DNA of 64,000 bases, from positions 62,001 to 126,000 of the forward strand of contig JAOTVB010000004.1 in the NCBI GenBank assembly GCA_029863605.1. The letters run 5' to 3'. The stretch is from Myxococcales bacterium (lineage in GTDB: Bacteria > Myxococcota_A > Polyangia > Polyangiales > Houyiibacteriaceae). Below are positions 11,246 to 19,271 of this stretch, one piece after another; position 1 is the first letter of the stretch, and each line of letters starts with the position of its first letter. Below the pieces are notes generated by a model. It worked only from the letters and a program-made list of their open reading frames with translations. It was not told the DNA's origin and ran no database searches. The position numbers and the translations under genes are program-made.

Positions 11246-11689
11246 TCATGGGACGGGGGTCAGCACGACGACCGGCAGCTCTCGTTGGGTTCGGGCCTGA
11301 TACTTCGCCCACATCGGATTCACCGTCTTGCCGATCTCCCATAAGCGCTCGCGTTCGGTCCCGGTCGCTAGGGTGGCTTTCATCGGAAACTTCTTCCGGC
11401 CCACACGGATTTCGCCCGAAGGATCGACTTGGAGGTTCTTCCACCATTGCGGGTCACGCTTCGCGGCGCCGTCGGACCCGACCACCACGTAACTGTCACC
11501 ATCCTGGAAGTAGACCAATGGCGTCGACCGTTTCTTGCCCGACTTACGGCCGGTGACCGACAGCAGCAACATGGGCACGCCCGCTCCTGAGGCGCCGAAG
11601 CGTCCGTCGCTGGCTTCGTAGAGCACCGTATGCGCTTTGAACATCGCTTTGAGGGCGCGGGCGCGCAGTCGCTTGTAGCGGGAGGCCAT
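11246..11689 (-). CDS. Deazaflavin (F420)-dependent nitroreductase-like protein
   Basis: A 147-residue protein of the DDN/nitroreductase family that in mycobacteria uses reduced F420. Key text is LLLSVTGRKSGKKRSTPLVYF, here split as LLLSVTGRKSGKKRS and TPLVYFQDGD, then VVVGSDGAAKRDPQWWKNL and the WAKYQARTQRELPVVVLTP ending, all hallmarks of the family. The N-terminus is a short basic helix. Together with the two LLM-type genes near 59790-61950 it suggests the host makes F420, although no biosynthesis gene is in the window. It is followed after 13 bp by the SRPBCC gene. Confidence 0.9.
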   Translation of the reverse strand: MASRYKRLRARALKAMFKAHTVLYEASDGRFGASGAGVPMLLLSVTGRKSGKKRSTPLVYFQDGDSYVVVGSDGAAKRDPQWWKNLQVDPSGEIRVGRKKFPMKATLATGTERERLWEIGKTVNPMWAKYQARTQRELPVVVLTPVP

Positions 11690-11746
11690 GGGGTGTTCTT
11701 AGCGCAAAAATATCTTCGCGCAGCGCTGCTTCTGGCATGATGGCCT

Positions 11747-12169
11747 GTGGCCGGCCAACTCGCTGTTCCTCGCATCCTCTGGGTTGCGCTGTTCTTTTCT
11801 ACGCTGCTCTACCTTGCAGTCATCGAGCTTACGACCCTCGAGGGTGAGCCGAGCTGGCAGGGGCTCCTGCTTCCATTAGCCGTGGCGGCCGTGATGATGG
11901 CGGGTGCTAGCTTGGTCGCGCCGCGGCTCTTGCTCCGGCAGAGATCTTCAAAGTCGACCGAGGAATCATCTTCGACTCAAGCGGCTGGCGCGTATCTGGT
12001 TGCGTTGATCCTCGCGATGGCGCTTGCGGAGGCCGTTGCGATCCTCGGCTTCATCTTGGGCATCCGCGGCGCACCGGTGACCGTCGTCATGCCGTTCTTC
12101 GTGGTCACTTGGATTTTGATGCTGCTCCGATTCCCCACCCAAGAGAAGCTCGACGAGTTTCGCGCCTAG
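11747..12169 (+). CDS. Small four-helix membrane protein, unknown
   Basis: A 140-residue hydrophobic protein with about four predicted membrane segments (residues 9-26, 38-60, 82-106 and 112-128) and a polar linker rich in Ser and Gln (RSSKSTEESSS) between the second and third. The start is GTG at 11747; nearby ATGs are in other frames. It is convergent with the gene at 12175, only 5 bp away. No family was recognised and there is no hint of catalytic residues. Confidence 0.65.
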   Translation: MAGQLAVPRILWVALFFSTLLYLAVIELTTLEGEPSWQGLLLPLAVAAVMMAGASLVAPRLLLRQRSSKSTEESSSTQAAGAYLVALILAMALAEAVAILGFILGIRGAPVTVVMPFFVVTWILMLLRFPTQEKLDEFRA

Positions 12170-12174
12170 GACGA

Positions 12175-13074
12175 TCAACCAAAGCGTTCAATGCGAGGCG
12201 GTAGAAGGTATGGGTATGGTTTCCTCAAGATGTTCCGATAGACCCATCGATCAGCGCGGCGGGCGGCTTGGATGAATGCGTAGGTCTGCGCGTCGCTCCT
12301 GTAGTGTGCGTGCACTTCTTTTTCGGTGATTTCGGGTTCTAGAGCGAGCTCACGATTCGCGACTGGAATCAACGGTGACAAGATCTCCCCAAGTTTTTCC
12401 TTGATCAGATTTCCGAGAAAATCCAACGCCTGACCTCGGATCGAAAAATAGTTGTCGAGAATGCCCTTGATGAGAAATCGATCGACGATGGCGCGCACGG
12501 GTGCTGGGAGCGCGCGTGTCTGCTGGCTGAAATCGAACAGGTCGTCGCCCTGCTCATCCCGCAAGAAAGGCGTCCCCACGTCGAGATAGCGCAATCGGTC
12601 TCCTTCAAAGGCCCAATTGGAAAGCTGGCCGTCTGGGGCGAGCGTAGGAGTTATGGACGCACGGATGTGACCAAAAATGCGCGACACGTGGGGGGCAGCT
12701 TCCTCCGCGGTCTTTCCACGAAGGAAGTCGGGGCCAAGTGTGCCAGGCTCGAGCAGCGGCTGGACGCAGTAGAGAACGTGGCCCGTGGGGCGCGCCAAGA
12801 TCGGCGTCTCAGTCGGGACGACGTCGATCCCACAGCCTTGCAGCTTCTCCACGTATGAGGCAATGAGCCGCGCGGCGTCGTCTGCTGCCTCGGCGGAAGA
12901 GAAGGGTACGAGCCGCTTGCAGGCGAAGTCGCCATGCGCGGTCGAGAGCTTCACGCCGATGGTGACTTCCCCGTATCCGATGACGTCGAGATCATCAGCA
13001 TGGCCGGTCCGCACGGCTTCTTCGAAGCGGTCCTCGAAGGCTTCGATTTCTGGTGCACTCGGCAGGCGTATCAA
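12175..13074 (-). CDS. Uncharacterised protein, kinase-like fold suspected
   Basis: A 299-residue soluble protein. Segments such as GYGEVTIGVKLS and DFACKRLVPF near the N-terminus, LSNWAFEGDRLRYLDVGTPF near residues 150-170 and DDLFDFSQQTRALP behind it resemble the N-lobe lysine strand and the catalytic/DxxT region of aminoglycoside phosphotransferase-type kinases, but this is a weak visual match. Its ATG overlaps the stop codon of the class III aminotransferase by 4 bp (ATGA), so the two are translationally coupled and should act on the same pathway. I cannot name a substrate. Confidence 0.6.
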   Translation of the reverse strand: MIRLPSAPEIEAFEDRFEEAVRTGHADDLDVIGYGEVTIGVKLSTAHGDFACKRLVPFSSAEAADDAARLIASYVEKLQGCGIDVVPTETPILARPTGHVLYCVQPLLEPGTLGPDFLRGKTAEEAAPHVSRIFGHIRASITPTLAPDGQLSNWAFEGDRLRYLDVGTPFLRDEQGDDLFDFSQQTRALPAPVRAIVDRFLIKGILDNYFSIRGQALDFLGNLIKEKLGEILSPLIPVANRELALEPEITEKEVHAHYRSDAQTYAFIQAARRADRWVYRNILRKPYPYLLPPRIERFG

Positions 13075-14300
13075 GCGAAAGCTTTCGTCATACGGTCGAT
13101 GAGGTCCGCGGCTTCGTCATCGGAGATGATCAACGGCGGTAGGAATTGGAGCACGCGTCGGTCGTTGCCTGCCGGAAAGCAGAACACGCCCTGTTGCATG
13201 ATGCGCAGAAGCGCACCCAACGCCTCGATCTCGCTCGAAAAACTCAAACCCATGAAGAGTCCTCGGCGGCGGAGCTCGAACGGGAGCGAACCGAACGCTT
13301 CGGCGAAACCCGCCGACAAGGACTCGACATGGTCGAAAAAACCAGGCTCTCCCACGATGTCGAGCACGGTTTGCGCTGCCACGCATCCGAGCTCGGCACC
13401 CCCATACGTCGAGATGTGGATAAACGGATTTGCTTCGCTATCGAGAACCGCGTGCATCTCGCGCGTGAGCAGTGTCGCGGTGATTGGGTAGATGCCGCCC
13501 GACAGTCCCTTGCCGGTGATGATGGCGTCCGGGATCACATCCTCGTGCTGGATCCCCCACCATCTTCCCGTCCGACCGAGCCCGGTCTGCACTTCATCGA
13601 TGAGTAGGCGTGCCCCGCGGTCGCTGCACATCCGGCGAATCGCGGCAAAGTATCCGGGGTCAGGAATCGGCATGCCCAACGTGGCCGGGATCGCCTCGAG
13701 AATGACTGCGGCGGTCTGGTCATCGATCACCGCTTCCATCGCGCCGAGGTCGTTGTAAGGCACCTGAACGAAGCCCGGAAGATTCGGACCGAACGGTTCG
13801 CGGAAGGATGCATCTCCGGCAGCGAGCGAAAGACCCGTGTGACCATGGTACCCGCCCTCGACGGACACGATCTTGGTGCGATTCGTGGAACCGCGCGCCG
13901 CTTTGATTGCCACGTCGACCGCCTCGCCTCCGGAAACGCCGAACACGACCCGTGGTAGCGCATCGTCGAGGGTTGCGGACAACCGCGATGCAAGCTGCGC
14001 CCGCTGGCCCGACACGAAGTGGTGGTTCCCGATGTCGAGTTCGCTGAGTGCGTCGGCTACCGCACGAGTCACCCGTGGGTTGCGATGTCCCAGGCTAAAA
14101 ACGCCGCCGTTGCAGTGGCAATTGATGAAGCGAAGCTTCGTGTACGCGTCCTCAAACCAGATACCCTCACGCTTTCCCATGACCATTCGGAGGCCTATGC
14201 GCTGGTAGTACGCGAGCTTGTTGGGGGCGACGTGCTCGCGGAACACATCGGCAAGCTCGTCGAAGCTCTCGAAGGGTTGTGTTTGCCGACCACTAGACAT
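13071..14300 (-). CDS. Class III PLP-dependent aminotransferase
   Basis: A 409-residue fold-type I aminotransferase of subgroup II (ornithine/acetylornithine/4-aminobutyrate type). Visible are SGGEAVDVAIKAAR at 123-136, GGYHGHTG at 149-156, LIDEVQTGLGRTG with the PLP-ring Asp at 235, and ITGKGLSGGIYP with the Schiff-base Lys at 264. Unusually for the family the N-terminal part contains INCHCNGGVFSLGHRNP, which still fits the dimer-interface motif. It is the upstream partner of the unknown gene at 12175-13074 with a 4-bp overlap. The amino donor and acceptor cannot be told from sequence alone. Confidence 0.9.
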   Translation of the reverse strand: MSSGRQTQPFESFDELADVFREHVAPNKLAYYQRIGLRMVMGKREGIWFEDAYTKLRFINCHCNGGVFSLGHRNPRVTRAVADALSELDIGNHHFVSGQRAQLASRLSATLDDALPRVVFGVSGGEAVDVAIKAARGSTNRTKIVSVEGGYHGHTGLSLAAGDASFREPFGPNLPGFVQVPYNDLGAMEAVIDDQTAAVILEAIPATLGMPIPDPGYFAAIRRMCSDRGARLLIDEVQTGLGRTGRWWGIQHEDVIPDAIITGKGLSGGIYPITATLLTREMHAVLDSEANPFIHISTYGGAELGCVAAQTVLDIVGEPGFFDHVESLSAGFAEAFGSLPFELRRRGLFMGLSFSSEIEALGALLRIMQQGVFCFPAGNDRRVLQFLPPLIISDDEAADLIDRMTKAFA

Positions 14301-14333
14301 CGCGCGAGTCTACCCGTAGTAAGCTCCTGGCGC

Positions 14334-14723
14334 ATGCGCCTCGTCCGAGCGGTCTTTTATTTCGAAGCGATCACGAATCTCGTTAGCGCGGCCTTTGCGC
14401 TCTTTCTTCCTGGCGCGTTTCTCGGGCATTTCGTCTCAGAGCCGCTTCCGGTCGGCGCGGTCGAGTTTGGTCGCTGGTATGCGGTCCTGCTCGTCGTCCT
14501 GTCGTTGGTCTTGCTGGCCGCGCTACGCGAAGGAAGCGACCGGTTTCTGAGGCCGGTGATCGGTGCCTACTTGGTGGGCGATGCGCTCCAGATCGGCGTC
14601 GCGATCCAGCTCGGTTCGGCGGCCGGCGCCTCTGGGCTTCCCGTGCATGCTGCGATCTGGACGTCGGCCTTCTACGCCGTCGTGCGGATCTACTACCTGG
14701 TTGGCACTCGGCGTCAGCCCTGA
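14334..14723 (+). CDS. Small membrane protein (about four helices)
   Basis: A 129-residue protein with hydrophobic segments at about 13-32, 44-66, 77-96 and 102-122, short polar loops and a basic C-terminus (LVGTRRQP). The shape resembles DUF4345-type or DoxX-like small integral membrane proteins, but I see no signature. The ATG at 14334 lies 33 bp from the divergent aminotransferase start; longer upstream reading is antisense to that gene. Function unknown. Confidence 0.65.
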   Translation: MRLVRAVFYFEAITNLVSAAFALFLPGAFLGHFVSEPLPVGAVEFGRWYAVLLVVLSLVLLAALREGSDRFLRPVIGAYLVGDALQIGVAIQLGSAAGASGLPVHAAIWTSAFYAVVRIYYLVGTRRQP

Positions 14724-14734
14724 TTGTTGGGTCA

Positions 14735-15442
14735 CTAGTCGAGCCCGATCGCTTCGAATTCGATTCCGACGAGGAGTGGGAAGGGTGCAGGCGTTCCGTT
14801 CTTTCGGCGAGGAGTGACTCGTCGGCGTGTGGCGAAGGGGATGCCATCGATTTCCTCGTGCGCAAGAACGCAATGTGCCCCTTTGGCCCAGTTGCCAAAT
14901 ACACTCGCGGTGTAGTCGTGTTGGGTCAGCAGTGCCGTTCGCGGGTCCACGTGGAATTCCTGGATTTCGCTGTGTGTCGGAAAGCCAGCTGGAAAACGCG
15001 CCCGGAGCGTCGAATCGCCGGAGGCTTGCCAATCGATGTCGTCCCGCGTGAGCAGCGCCGGGAATGTGACGTAGTTCCACAGGGCGTAACCGGCAAAGTA
15101 GATTTGATCCAGTCGGTCCCACCATAGAAGACGCCTGCCGCCCGGGAAGAACCGCTGCGGGTTCGAGCGCGCTTCGACGACACTGCCGTCACGGCGCTCG
15201 AGACGCACCTCGTCACCAGCGAAGATTTCGATGAGCCCGTCAGGATTCTCGGGAAAGAAGCGCACGAGTGGCTGATGCGCGTCGATCGTCGCCGGCACCC
15301 GAACCATCGGGGCCTGCCACTTCATTCGAAACGCGAGCCCGTGCGCCGAAACCCGGAGAGCGATCTGCCGGAGCGCGCTCCACCGCGCCGCGCCGCCGTA
15401 GGAGTCGACGACTCGGTGGAGTAACTCATTCGACTCGGTCAT
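14735..15442 (-). CDS. Uncharacterised soluble protein, LolA-like shape
   Basis: A 235-residue protein without signal peptide. It opens with LLHRVVDSYGGAARWSALRQI, an opening seen in many uncharacterised proteins of soil bacteria, then alternates short beta strands with turns rich in Arg, Asp and Trp (LLWWDRLDQIYFAGYALWNY). This reminded me of lipoprotein-carrier (LolA/LolB) half-barrels, but no family is certain. It starts 3 bp after the GYD-domain gene ends and so probably shares an operon with it and the DUF3556 gene. Confidence 0.6.
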   Translation of the reverse strand: MTESNELLHRVVDSYGGAARWSALRQIALRVSAHGLAFRMKWQAPMVRVPATIDAHQPLVRFFPENPDGLIEIFAGDEVRLERRDGSVVEARSNPQRFFPGGRRLLWWDRLDQIYFAGYALWNYVTFPALLTRDDIDWQASGDSTLRARFPAGFPTHSEIQEFHVDPRTALLTQHDYTASVFGNWAKGAHCVLAHEEIDGIPFATRRRVTPRRKNGTPAPFPLLVGIEFEAIGLD

Positions 15443-15445
15443 TCC

Positions 15446-15766
15446 TCAGCGGCCGGGTGGCCGGTAGTCTATCGATCGCTTACACGCCTTGTCGATCTCC
15501 TCCGGCGTGAGTAGCGGAGTCGTCGACAGCGTTACTGCTCCGCTTGCGTTGACGATCATGCTCACCGCCACCGCCGACGTGACATCGGGAACATCGACGA
15601 TCGCGTACACGTCGGCGTCTCCTAGCGCGTAGTAGAAGGCCTCTAGGCGTCCGTCCAATCGCTTCACCATCTCTTCCACAATGGCTTTCCGGCCGGTGCC
15701 TCCCTCTTTTAGCAACCCCTTAGTCCCTTCCGCGGTGTACGAAGACTTGACTAGATACTTGGCCAC
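15446..15766 (-). CDS. GYD domain protein
   Basis: A 106-residue protein of the GYD family (ferredoxin-like alpha/beta fold). Characteristic features are the opening KYLVKSSYTAEGTKGLLKEGG, EAFYYALGDADVYAIVDVPD around residues 43-62 and the C-terminal LLTPEEIDKA. The GTG at 15766 has a strong ribosome-binding site AAAGGGGG. It lies 60 bp downstream of the DUF3556 membrane gene and 3 bp upstream of an uncharacterised gene. The role of GYD proteins is unknown. Confidence 0.9.
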   Translation of the reverse strand: MAKYLVKSSYTAEGTKGLLKEGGTGRKAIVEEMVKRLDGRLEAFYYALGDADVYAIVDVPDVTSAVAVSMIVNASGAVTLSTTPLLTPEEIDKACKRSIDYRPPGR

Positions 15767-15826
15767 GAGCAGCCCCCTTTCTGGACCAACGATGCTGCCT
15801 GAGGGCGACGAAATTGGAAAGGGCCG

Positions 15827-17473
15827 TCATCCCGGCCAGGGTTGGAGGGCTAGGAGCTCCTTGACGTTCGTCTCCCCGGACTCGATGACGCCGGTCTTGG
15901 CATCCGCGATCGTCCAGGCGAGGTAGGGACGCTGGATCGGCTGGGCCTCTACGAAGATGCACCGCAGCTCTCCTTCCTCGTACCGACATTCGTTCTGCAC
16001 GGCCTCGAGGAGTCGTTGCTGATGGAGGTGGCCGTCGCCCATGTTCCAACCGAGGATGAGCCCGGCGATTGCCTCTCCGTCGGCGTATTCGTACGCGTCG
16101 ATGTCGTCGACGGCCTTGGGGATCAGGGAATGCAGAATTCGCCCTTGAATGTGCATCGCGCGAAACACCGGCACCTTCGATAGAACTCCCGTGACGGTAT
16201 CCTCGTCGTAGACCTCGCGGAGCTGGGCTCGCGTCGTGCGTGCGGGCTTTTTGATGTGGGTGTCCATTTTCTCGATGCTGTTCCCTTTGAAGAGCCACAC
16301 GCTATACGCCCAGTTGCCCGCGTAGTACCGCATCGAAAGCAAGAACGAGATCTTCGACGGGAAGAGGTTCCCGGCGAGCTGCAACAGGAAAACCGCGCAG
16401 ATCAGGGATGTGATGAGAACCGGTGACCCGATACTGAATGCGCTCACGTCGGCGTAGTGACCGAACAAGACGAAGCCGCCGTACACCATCATGAAGTTCC
16501 ACTCGATCGGCACGCCCAACGGCACGCTCGTGGTGATGAACAAGTGGAAGGCCAGCATCACGGCGAGCGCCACGGTCGTGGACGTTCCCCCGTCGCTCGC
16601 GATCAACACCATCGGGAGAGCTAGCTCCACTACCGTTCCGACGTGTGCCATCACGGTGGCCAGCCGCGACGGGTGCAAGTCGTCCGGAAAGTCACGGAAC
16701 ATCGCTTTTCGAAGGAACGGGAGATACTGGGTCATCGGGCTCGTGCTCTGCATGACGGCGATCACCGAGGGGAAGTGTCGGGTCAGCTTCGAGGTGGCCG
16801 CCCAGAACCAGATCGCCGCCCACACCCATTTCGTGCCGGCGATCCAGTCCGCCGCGAAAAGAAAGCAGATCAAGGCTGAGTAGTAGTGTTCTGACCGCGC
16901 CGTCAGAAACACCGTCGTGTCCAACACACCGATGACCGGTACCAGGATCGCGATCGGTAGGAGCAACGAGAACCCGAGCTCGGGAGCGATCAACGCGCGC
17001 ACCAAGGAGACCATCAAGGCGGCAAACAACAACGCCTCGAGCCACGTACGCTTCGACCCTCCGATGAACGGCGCGCCTTTGAAGAAAGGCATCTTGATCG
17101 TGCCGGGGCGAAGGAAATAGAAGATGCCTCCGAACGGCGGGTTGTAGCGGCCGGCGAGTGGCCCGCTTGCGCAACCAAGCCCAGCTACTTCGAACGCCAT
17201 GCTCCAGAGCACGGCCTTTTGAAACGCGATCGGCGCATACCACCACTCACCGATCGCTCGAAGGCTTCCCATGCCGGGCGTGAAAGAGCAGAACCACGTC
17301 CACATCCAGATGTAGAACCCCACTTTGAGGACGTAAAAAAGGTAGACGGGCATCGGTGTGCCGTAGCCTTGGATGACCCAGTCCTGGCAAGCCATCTTCA
17401 GTCGCTCGGGCCAAGGCTTCTTTTCCCACTCTTTGATGTCGAAGTCGGGGAGGATCGGTTTCAAGAAATCCAC
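15827..17473 (-). CDS. DUF3556 multi-pass membrane protein
   Basis: About 548 residues, with roughly eight to ten membrane segments between residues 45 and 400 and a cytosolic C-terminal domain of about 150 residues. The opening VDFLKPILPDFD and QGYGTPMPVYLFYVLKVG match the DUF3556 family, known mainly from mycobacteria and related lineages and of unknown function. An ATG at 17536 would add 21 basic residues, but it lies only 4 bp from the CRP-like palindrome at 17540-17557 and the extra residues do not look like the family, so the GTG at 17473 is preferred. GYD and another unknown gene follow. The GC-rich codon usage is like its neighbours. Confidence 0.85.
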   Translation of the reverse strand: MDFLKPILPDFDIKEWEKKPWPERLKMACQDWVIQGYGTPMPVYLFYVLKVGFYIWMWTWFCSFTPGMGSLRAIGEWWYAPIAFQKAVLWSMAFEVAGLGCASGPLAGRYNPPFGGIFYFLRPGTIKMPFFKGAPFIGGSKRTWLEALLFAALMVSLVRALIAPELGFSLLLPIAILVPVIGVLDTTVFLTARSEHYYSALICFLFAADWIAGTKWVWAAIWFWAATSKLTRHFPSVIAVMQSTSPMTQYLPFLRKAMFRDFPDDLHPSRLATVMAHVGTVVELALPMVLIASDGGTSTTVALAVMLAFHLFITTSVPLGVPIEWNFMMVYGGFVLFGHYADVSAFSIGSPVLITSLICAVFLLQLAGNLFPSKISFLLSMRYYAGNWAYSVWLFKGNSIEKMDTHIKKPARTTRAQLREVYDEDTVTGVLSKVPVFRAMHIQGRILHSLIPKAVDDIDAYEYADGEAIAGLILGWNMGDGHLHQQRLLEAVQNECRYEEGELRCIFVEAQPIQRPYLAWTIADAKTGVIESGETNVKELLALQPWPG

Positions 17474-17539
17474 TTCCGCGTTTCGATATCTTGCTTTGCG
17501 GCGGCCGTCGATTCGCGGCCTTCTCGATCGCGCCATTGG

Positions 17540-17557
17540 CTGTGAGCTTGCTCACAG
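17540..17557. promoter_or_regulatory. CRP-like operator 1
   Basis: CTGTGAGCTTGCTCACAG is a perfect inverted repeat and contains TGTGA-N6-TCACA (17541-17556), the consensus of CRP/FNR-family regulators. It lies in the 194-bp divergent gap between the DUF3556 gene (start 17473) and the lipoprotein gene (start 17668). A further half-site TGTGAG follows at 17561. Confidence 0.65.
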
Positions 17558-17667
17558 ATCTGTGAGACACCGTCCGACGATCCCCTACAGAAACCGCCTT
17601 GTCGTGGTTCCTTAACCCTGGAAGGCGACGGTTGATCAGCGTAGATCTCGCTGAAGAGAAGTTCAGG

Positions 17668-18540
17668 ATGATCAGACGCATACTCTTAGTTGTCTTGACG
17701 GCGTCGCTTGGCGTCATCGGTTGCGGAAGCTCTGACAGTGGTGGCACCGGTGGAGCAAGCGATGAGGGCGTTACCCGTGGAACGGGCATCGGCGGAGCCG
17801 GCGGCGAAGGCGGCACGGGGGGCGAAGGAGGCGCCGGCGGCGAGGTAGGTCCCATCTTTACATCGGTGATGGACCGGATCGAGGCGGGGCTCGCCTATCG
17901 ACTCGAGGGCTGTCGATGCCAAGGCCCCGGTGAGCCCATCTCGGAAAGCGCATGCCTAGCCCTCGTCAACTTTACCGAGCTTCCTGCCTCCGATCGGCAA
18001 AACGCGTGCTTCGATGAAGTGATCCTCGGGGAAGAGGAAATGACCCTCGAAAATCGGCTCGCCTGTTTGATCGAAGTCGATCTCGCCGCAGCGGACTGCC
18101 TAGCCGAGGTCAGCGGGTGTGCAGAGACCGCGATCGCCGATTGCGTCCAGGCGAGAACGATGGGAGCAGGATCCTGCCCGACGCCGCAAGACTCGGTTCT
18201 CGGCAGCTTTTTTGGGTGCCAGGCGACGGTCGTCGAGGATGGCGTCGACGCATTCTTGGATTCCCGCTCCGCGCAATGTGATTGCCTCACCAACTGTACC
18301 AGTGCCGACCCGGACCCGGCGGTTTTCGAGTGCATGGTGGATACGCTGCAGGCAGAGCTCGACATGCTCGGTCCCCAGGGCCCAACGGAGCTTAAGTGCA
18401 TCAACGAGTTCTGGCGCCGCAAGGCCGTCTGCTTCGGCAACGAGATGACTTGTGATGGCGCGGCCACTGCATGCGCGGACCTCCCACCAATGCTCTGCGG
18501 GATCAGTGGTACGATCCTAGATGACTGCCTCCTCCAGTAG
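17668..18540 (+). CDS. Cys-rich lipoprotein with Gly-rich linker
   Basis: A 290-residue secreted lipoprotein. The signal sequence ends in the lipobox VIGC (Cys19), followed by a roughly 45-residue linker made of Gly, Thr, Ala and Glu (SGGTGG, GGEGGTGG and similar). The mature domain carries many evenly spaced cysteines (CRCQGPGEPISESAC, CLIEVDLAAADC, CDCLTNC), probably disulphide-bonded, and no CxxCH. This architecture is typical of surface lipoproteins in Myxococcota. The ATG at 17668 is preferred to the GTG at 17599 because it places the signal peptide at the N-terminus. Its stop codon lies inside a perfect palindrome shared with the convergent gene. Confidence 0.8.
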   Translation: MIRRILLVVLTASLGVIGCGSSDSGGTGGASDEGVTRGTGIGGAGGEGGTGGEGGAGGEVGPIFTSVMDRIEAGLAYRLEGCRCQGPGEPISESACLALVNFTELPASDRQNACFDEVILGEEEMTLENRLACLIEVDLAAADCLAEVSGCAETAIADCVQARTMGAGSCPTPQDSVLGSFFGCQATVVEDGVDAFLDSRSAQCDCLTNCTSADPDPAVFECMVDTLQAELDMLGPQGPTELKCINEFWRRKAVCFGNEMTCDGAATACADLPPMLCGISGTILDDCLLQ

Positions 18541-18553
18541 GGCTCCCTACTGG
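18534..18553. terminator. Palindrome spanning both stop codons of convergent genes
   Basis: CCAGTAGGG-CT-CCCTACTGG is a perfect 9-bp inverted repeat that contains the TAG stop of the plus-strand gene and, on the other strand, the TAG stop of the minus-strand gene. As RNA it could form an 8-bp hairpin from either direction, but no T-run follows, so a role in termination or 3-prime end protection is a guess. Confidence 0.35.
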
Positions 18554-19002
18554 GGCGGCAGGTTGTCGCGCTTCGAGATCGGCACGCGCAACTGACGGAG
18601 GTTCTTCGTCGTGGCGAGAGTCGTCTTCCACCCTTGTGCGGGAACGGCGAGCATCGAATCGACCAGCTCCGGGGCGAACAAGATCGGCTCGGCGTCCGCG
18701 TTGTAACCGAGTTGAAGTAGCGCCTCTTGCTCGAAGAGACGACATCGCTTTTCACAACAATGAAACGGCTCGACGACTCTGTAGAAACCTTCCGGTGGAA
18801 GCGGCTCGAGGAACCTCACCAGATCGAGGTCCTCGATGACCTGCCCGTTTCCCTGAAACTCAGCGTGGTTGTAGCGCCATTCCTTGGGGAGATAGATCCC
18901 TGGGCCGGGATTGCCGTGATTGTGGAAATAGACGAGCCGCCCCGCGGGGATCGACCCAAAGCTCGCGGTCGTCCGATACAGACCGCATGGCGGAAGCTCC
19001 AT
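18547..19002 (-). CDS. Uncharacterised protein
   Basis: A 151-residue protein starting at the ATG at 19002 (MELPPCGLYRTT). It contains RLVYFHNHGNPGPGIYLPKEW near residues 20-45 in two conserved-looking blocks, a Cys pair CCEKRC near 91, and an aliphatic C-terminal half ending in PISKRDNLPPQ. No signal peptide. An in-frame extension to 19185 exists but runs through the divergent promoter region and the CRP-like palindrome, so it is rejected. No family recognised. Confidence 0.6.
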   Translation of the reverse strand: MELPPCGLYRTTASFGSIPAGRLVYFHNHGNPGPGIYLPKEWRYNHAEFQGNGQVIEDLDLVRFLEPLPPEGFYRVVEPFHCCEKRCRLFEQEALLQLGYNADAEPILFAPELVDSMLAVPAQGWKTTLATTKNLRQLRVPISKRDNLPPQ

Positions 19003-19126
19003 GATCCCAGGCGTATCCCACGCCGAACGACCCGGCAACGGTGCCGCGGCCTCGCGAGCGAGGGATGGACGACCGTTTCCGACGATCAGACTGGCTCTTT
19101 TCGGACTGTCGTCTTCTATCTCACCG

Positions 19127-19146
19127 TGTGTGAGCACGCTCACACA
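19127..19146. promoter_or_regulatory. CRP-like operator 2
   Basis: TGTGTGAGCACGCTCACACA is a perfect 9+9 inverted repeat with TGTGA-N6-TCACA at 19129-19144, the same core as at 17541-17556 (TGTGAGC..GCTCACA). It sits midway in the 269-bp divergent gap between the genes starting at 19002 and 19272. Confidence 0.65.
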
Positions 19147-19271
19147 AGGCGGAAAAAGGGCGCTGCTGCCCCCAGAACTCCGCATGATCCGATTGATCGA
19201 AGTCGAGAGTTCGGGGTACCTTGGATGCTCTTCCCGTTCAAAACTGAGGCCTTGCCCGGCCCGTGTTGGTG

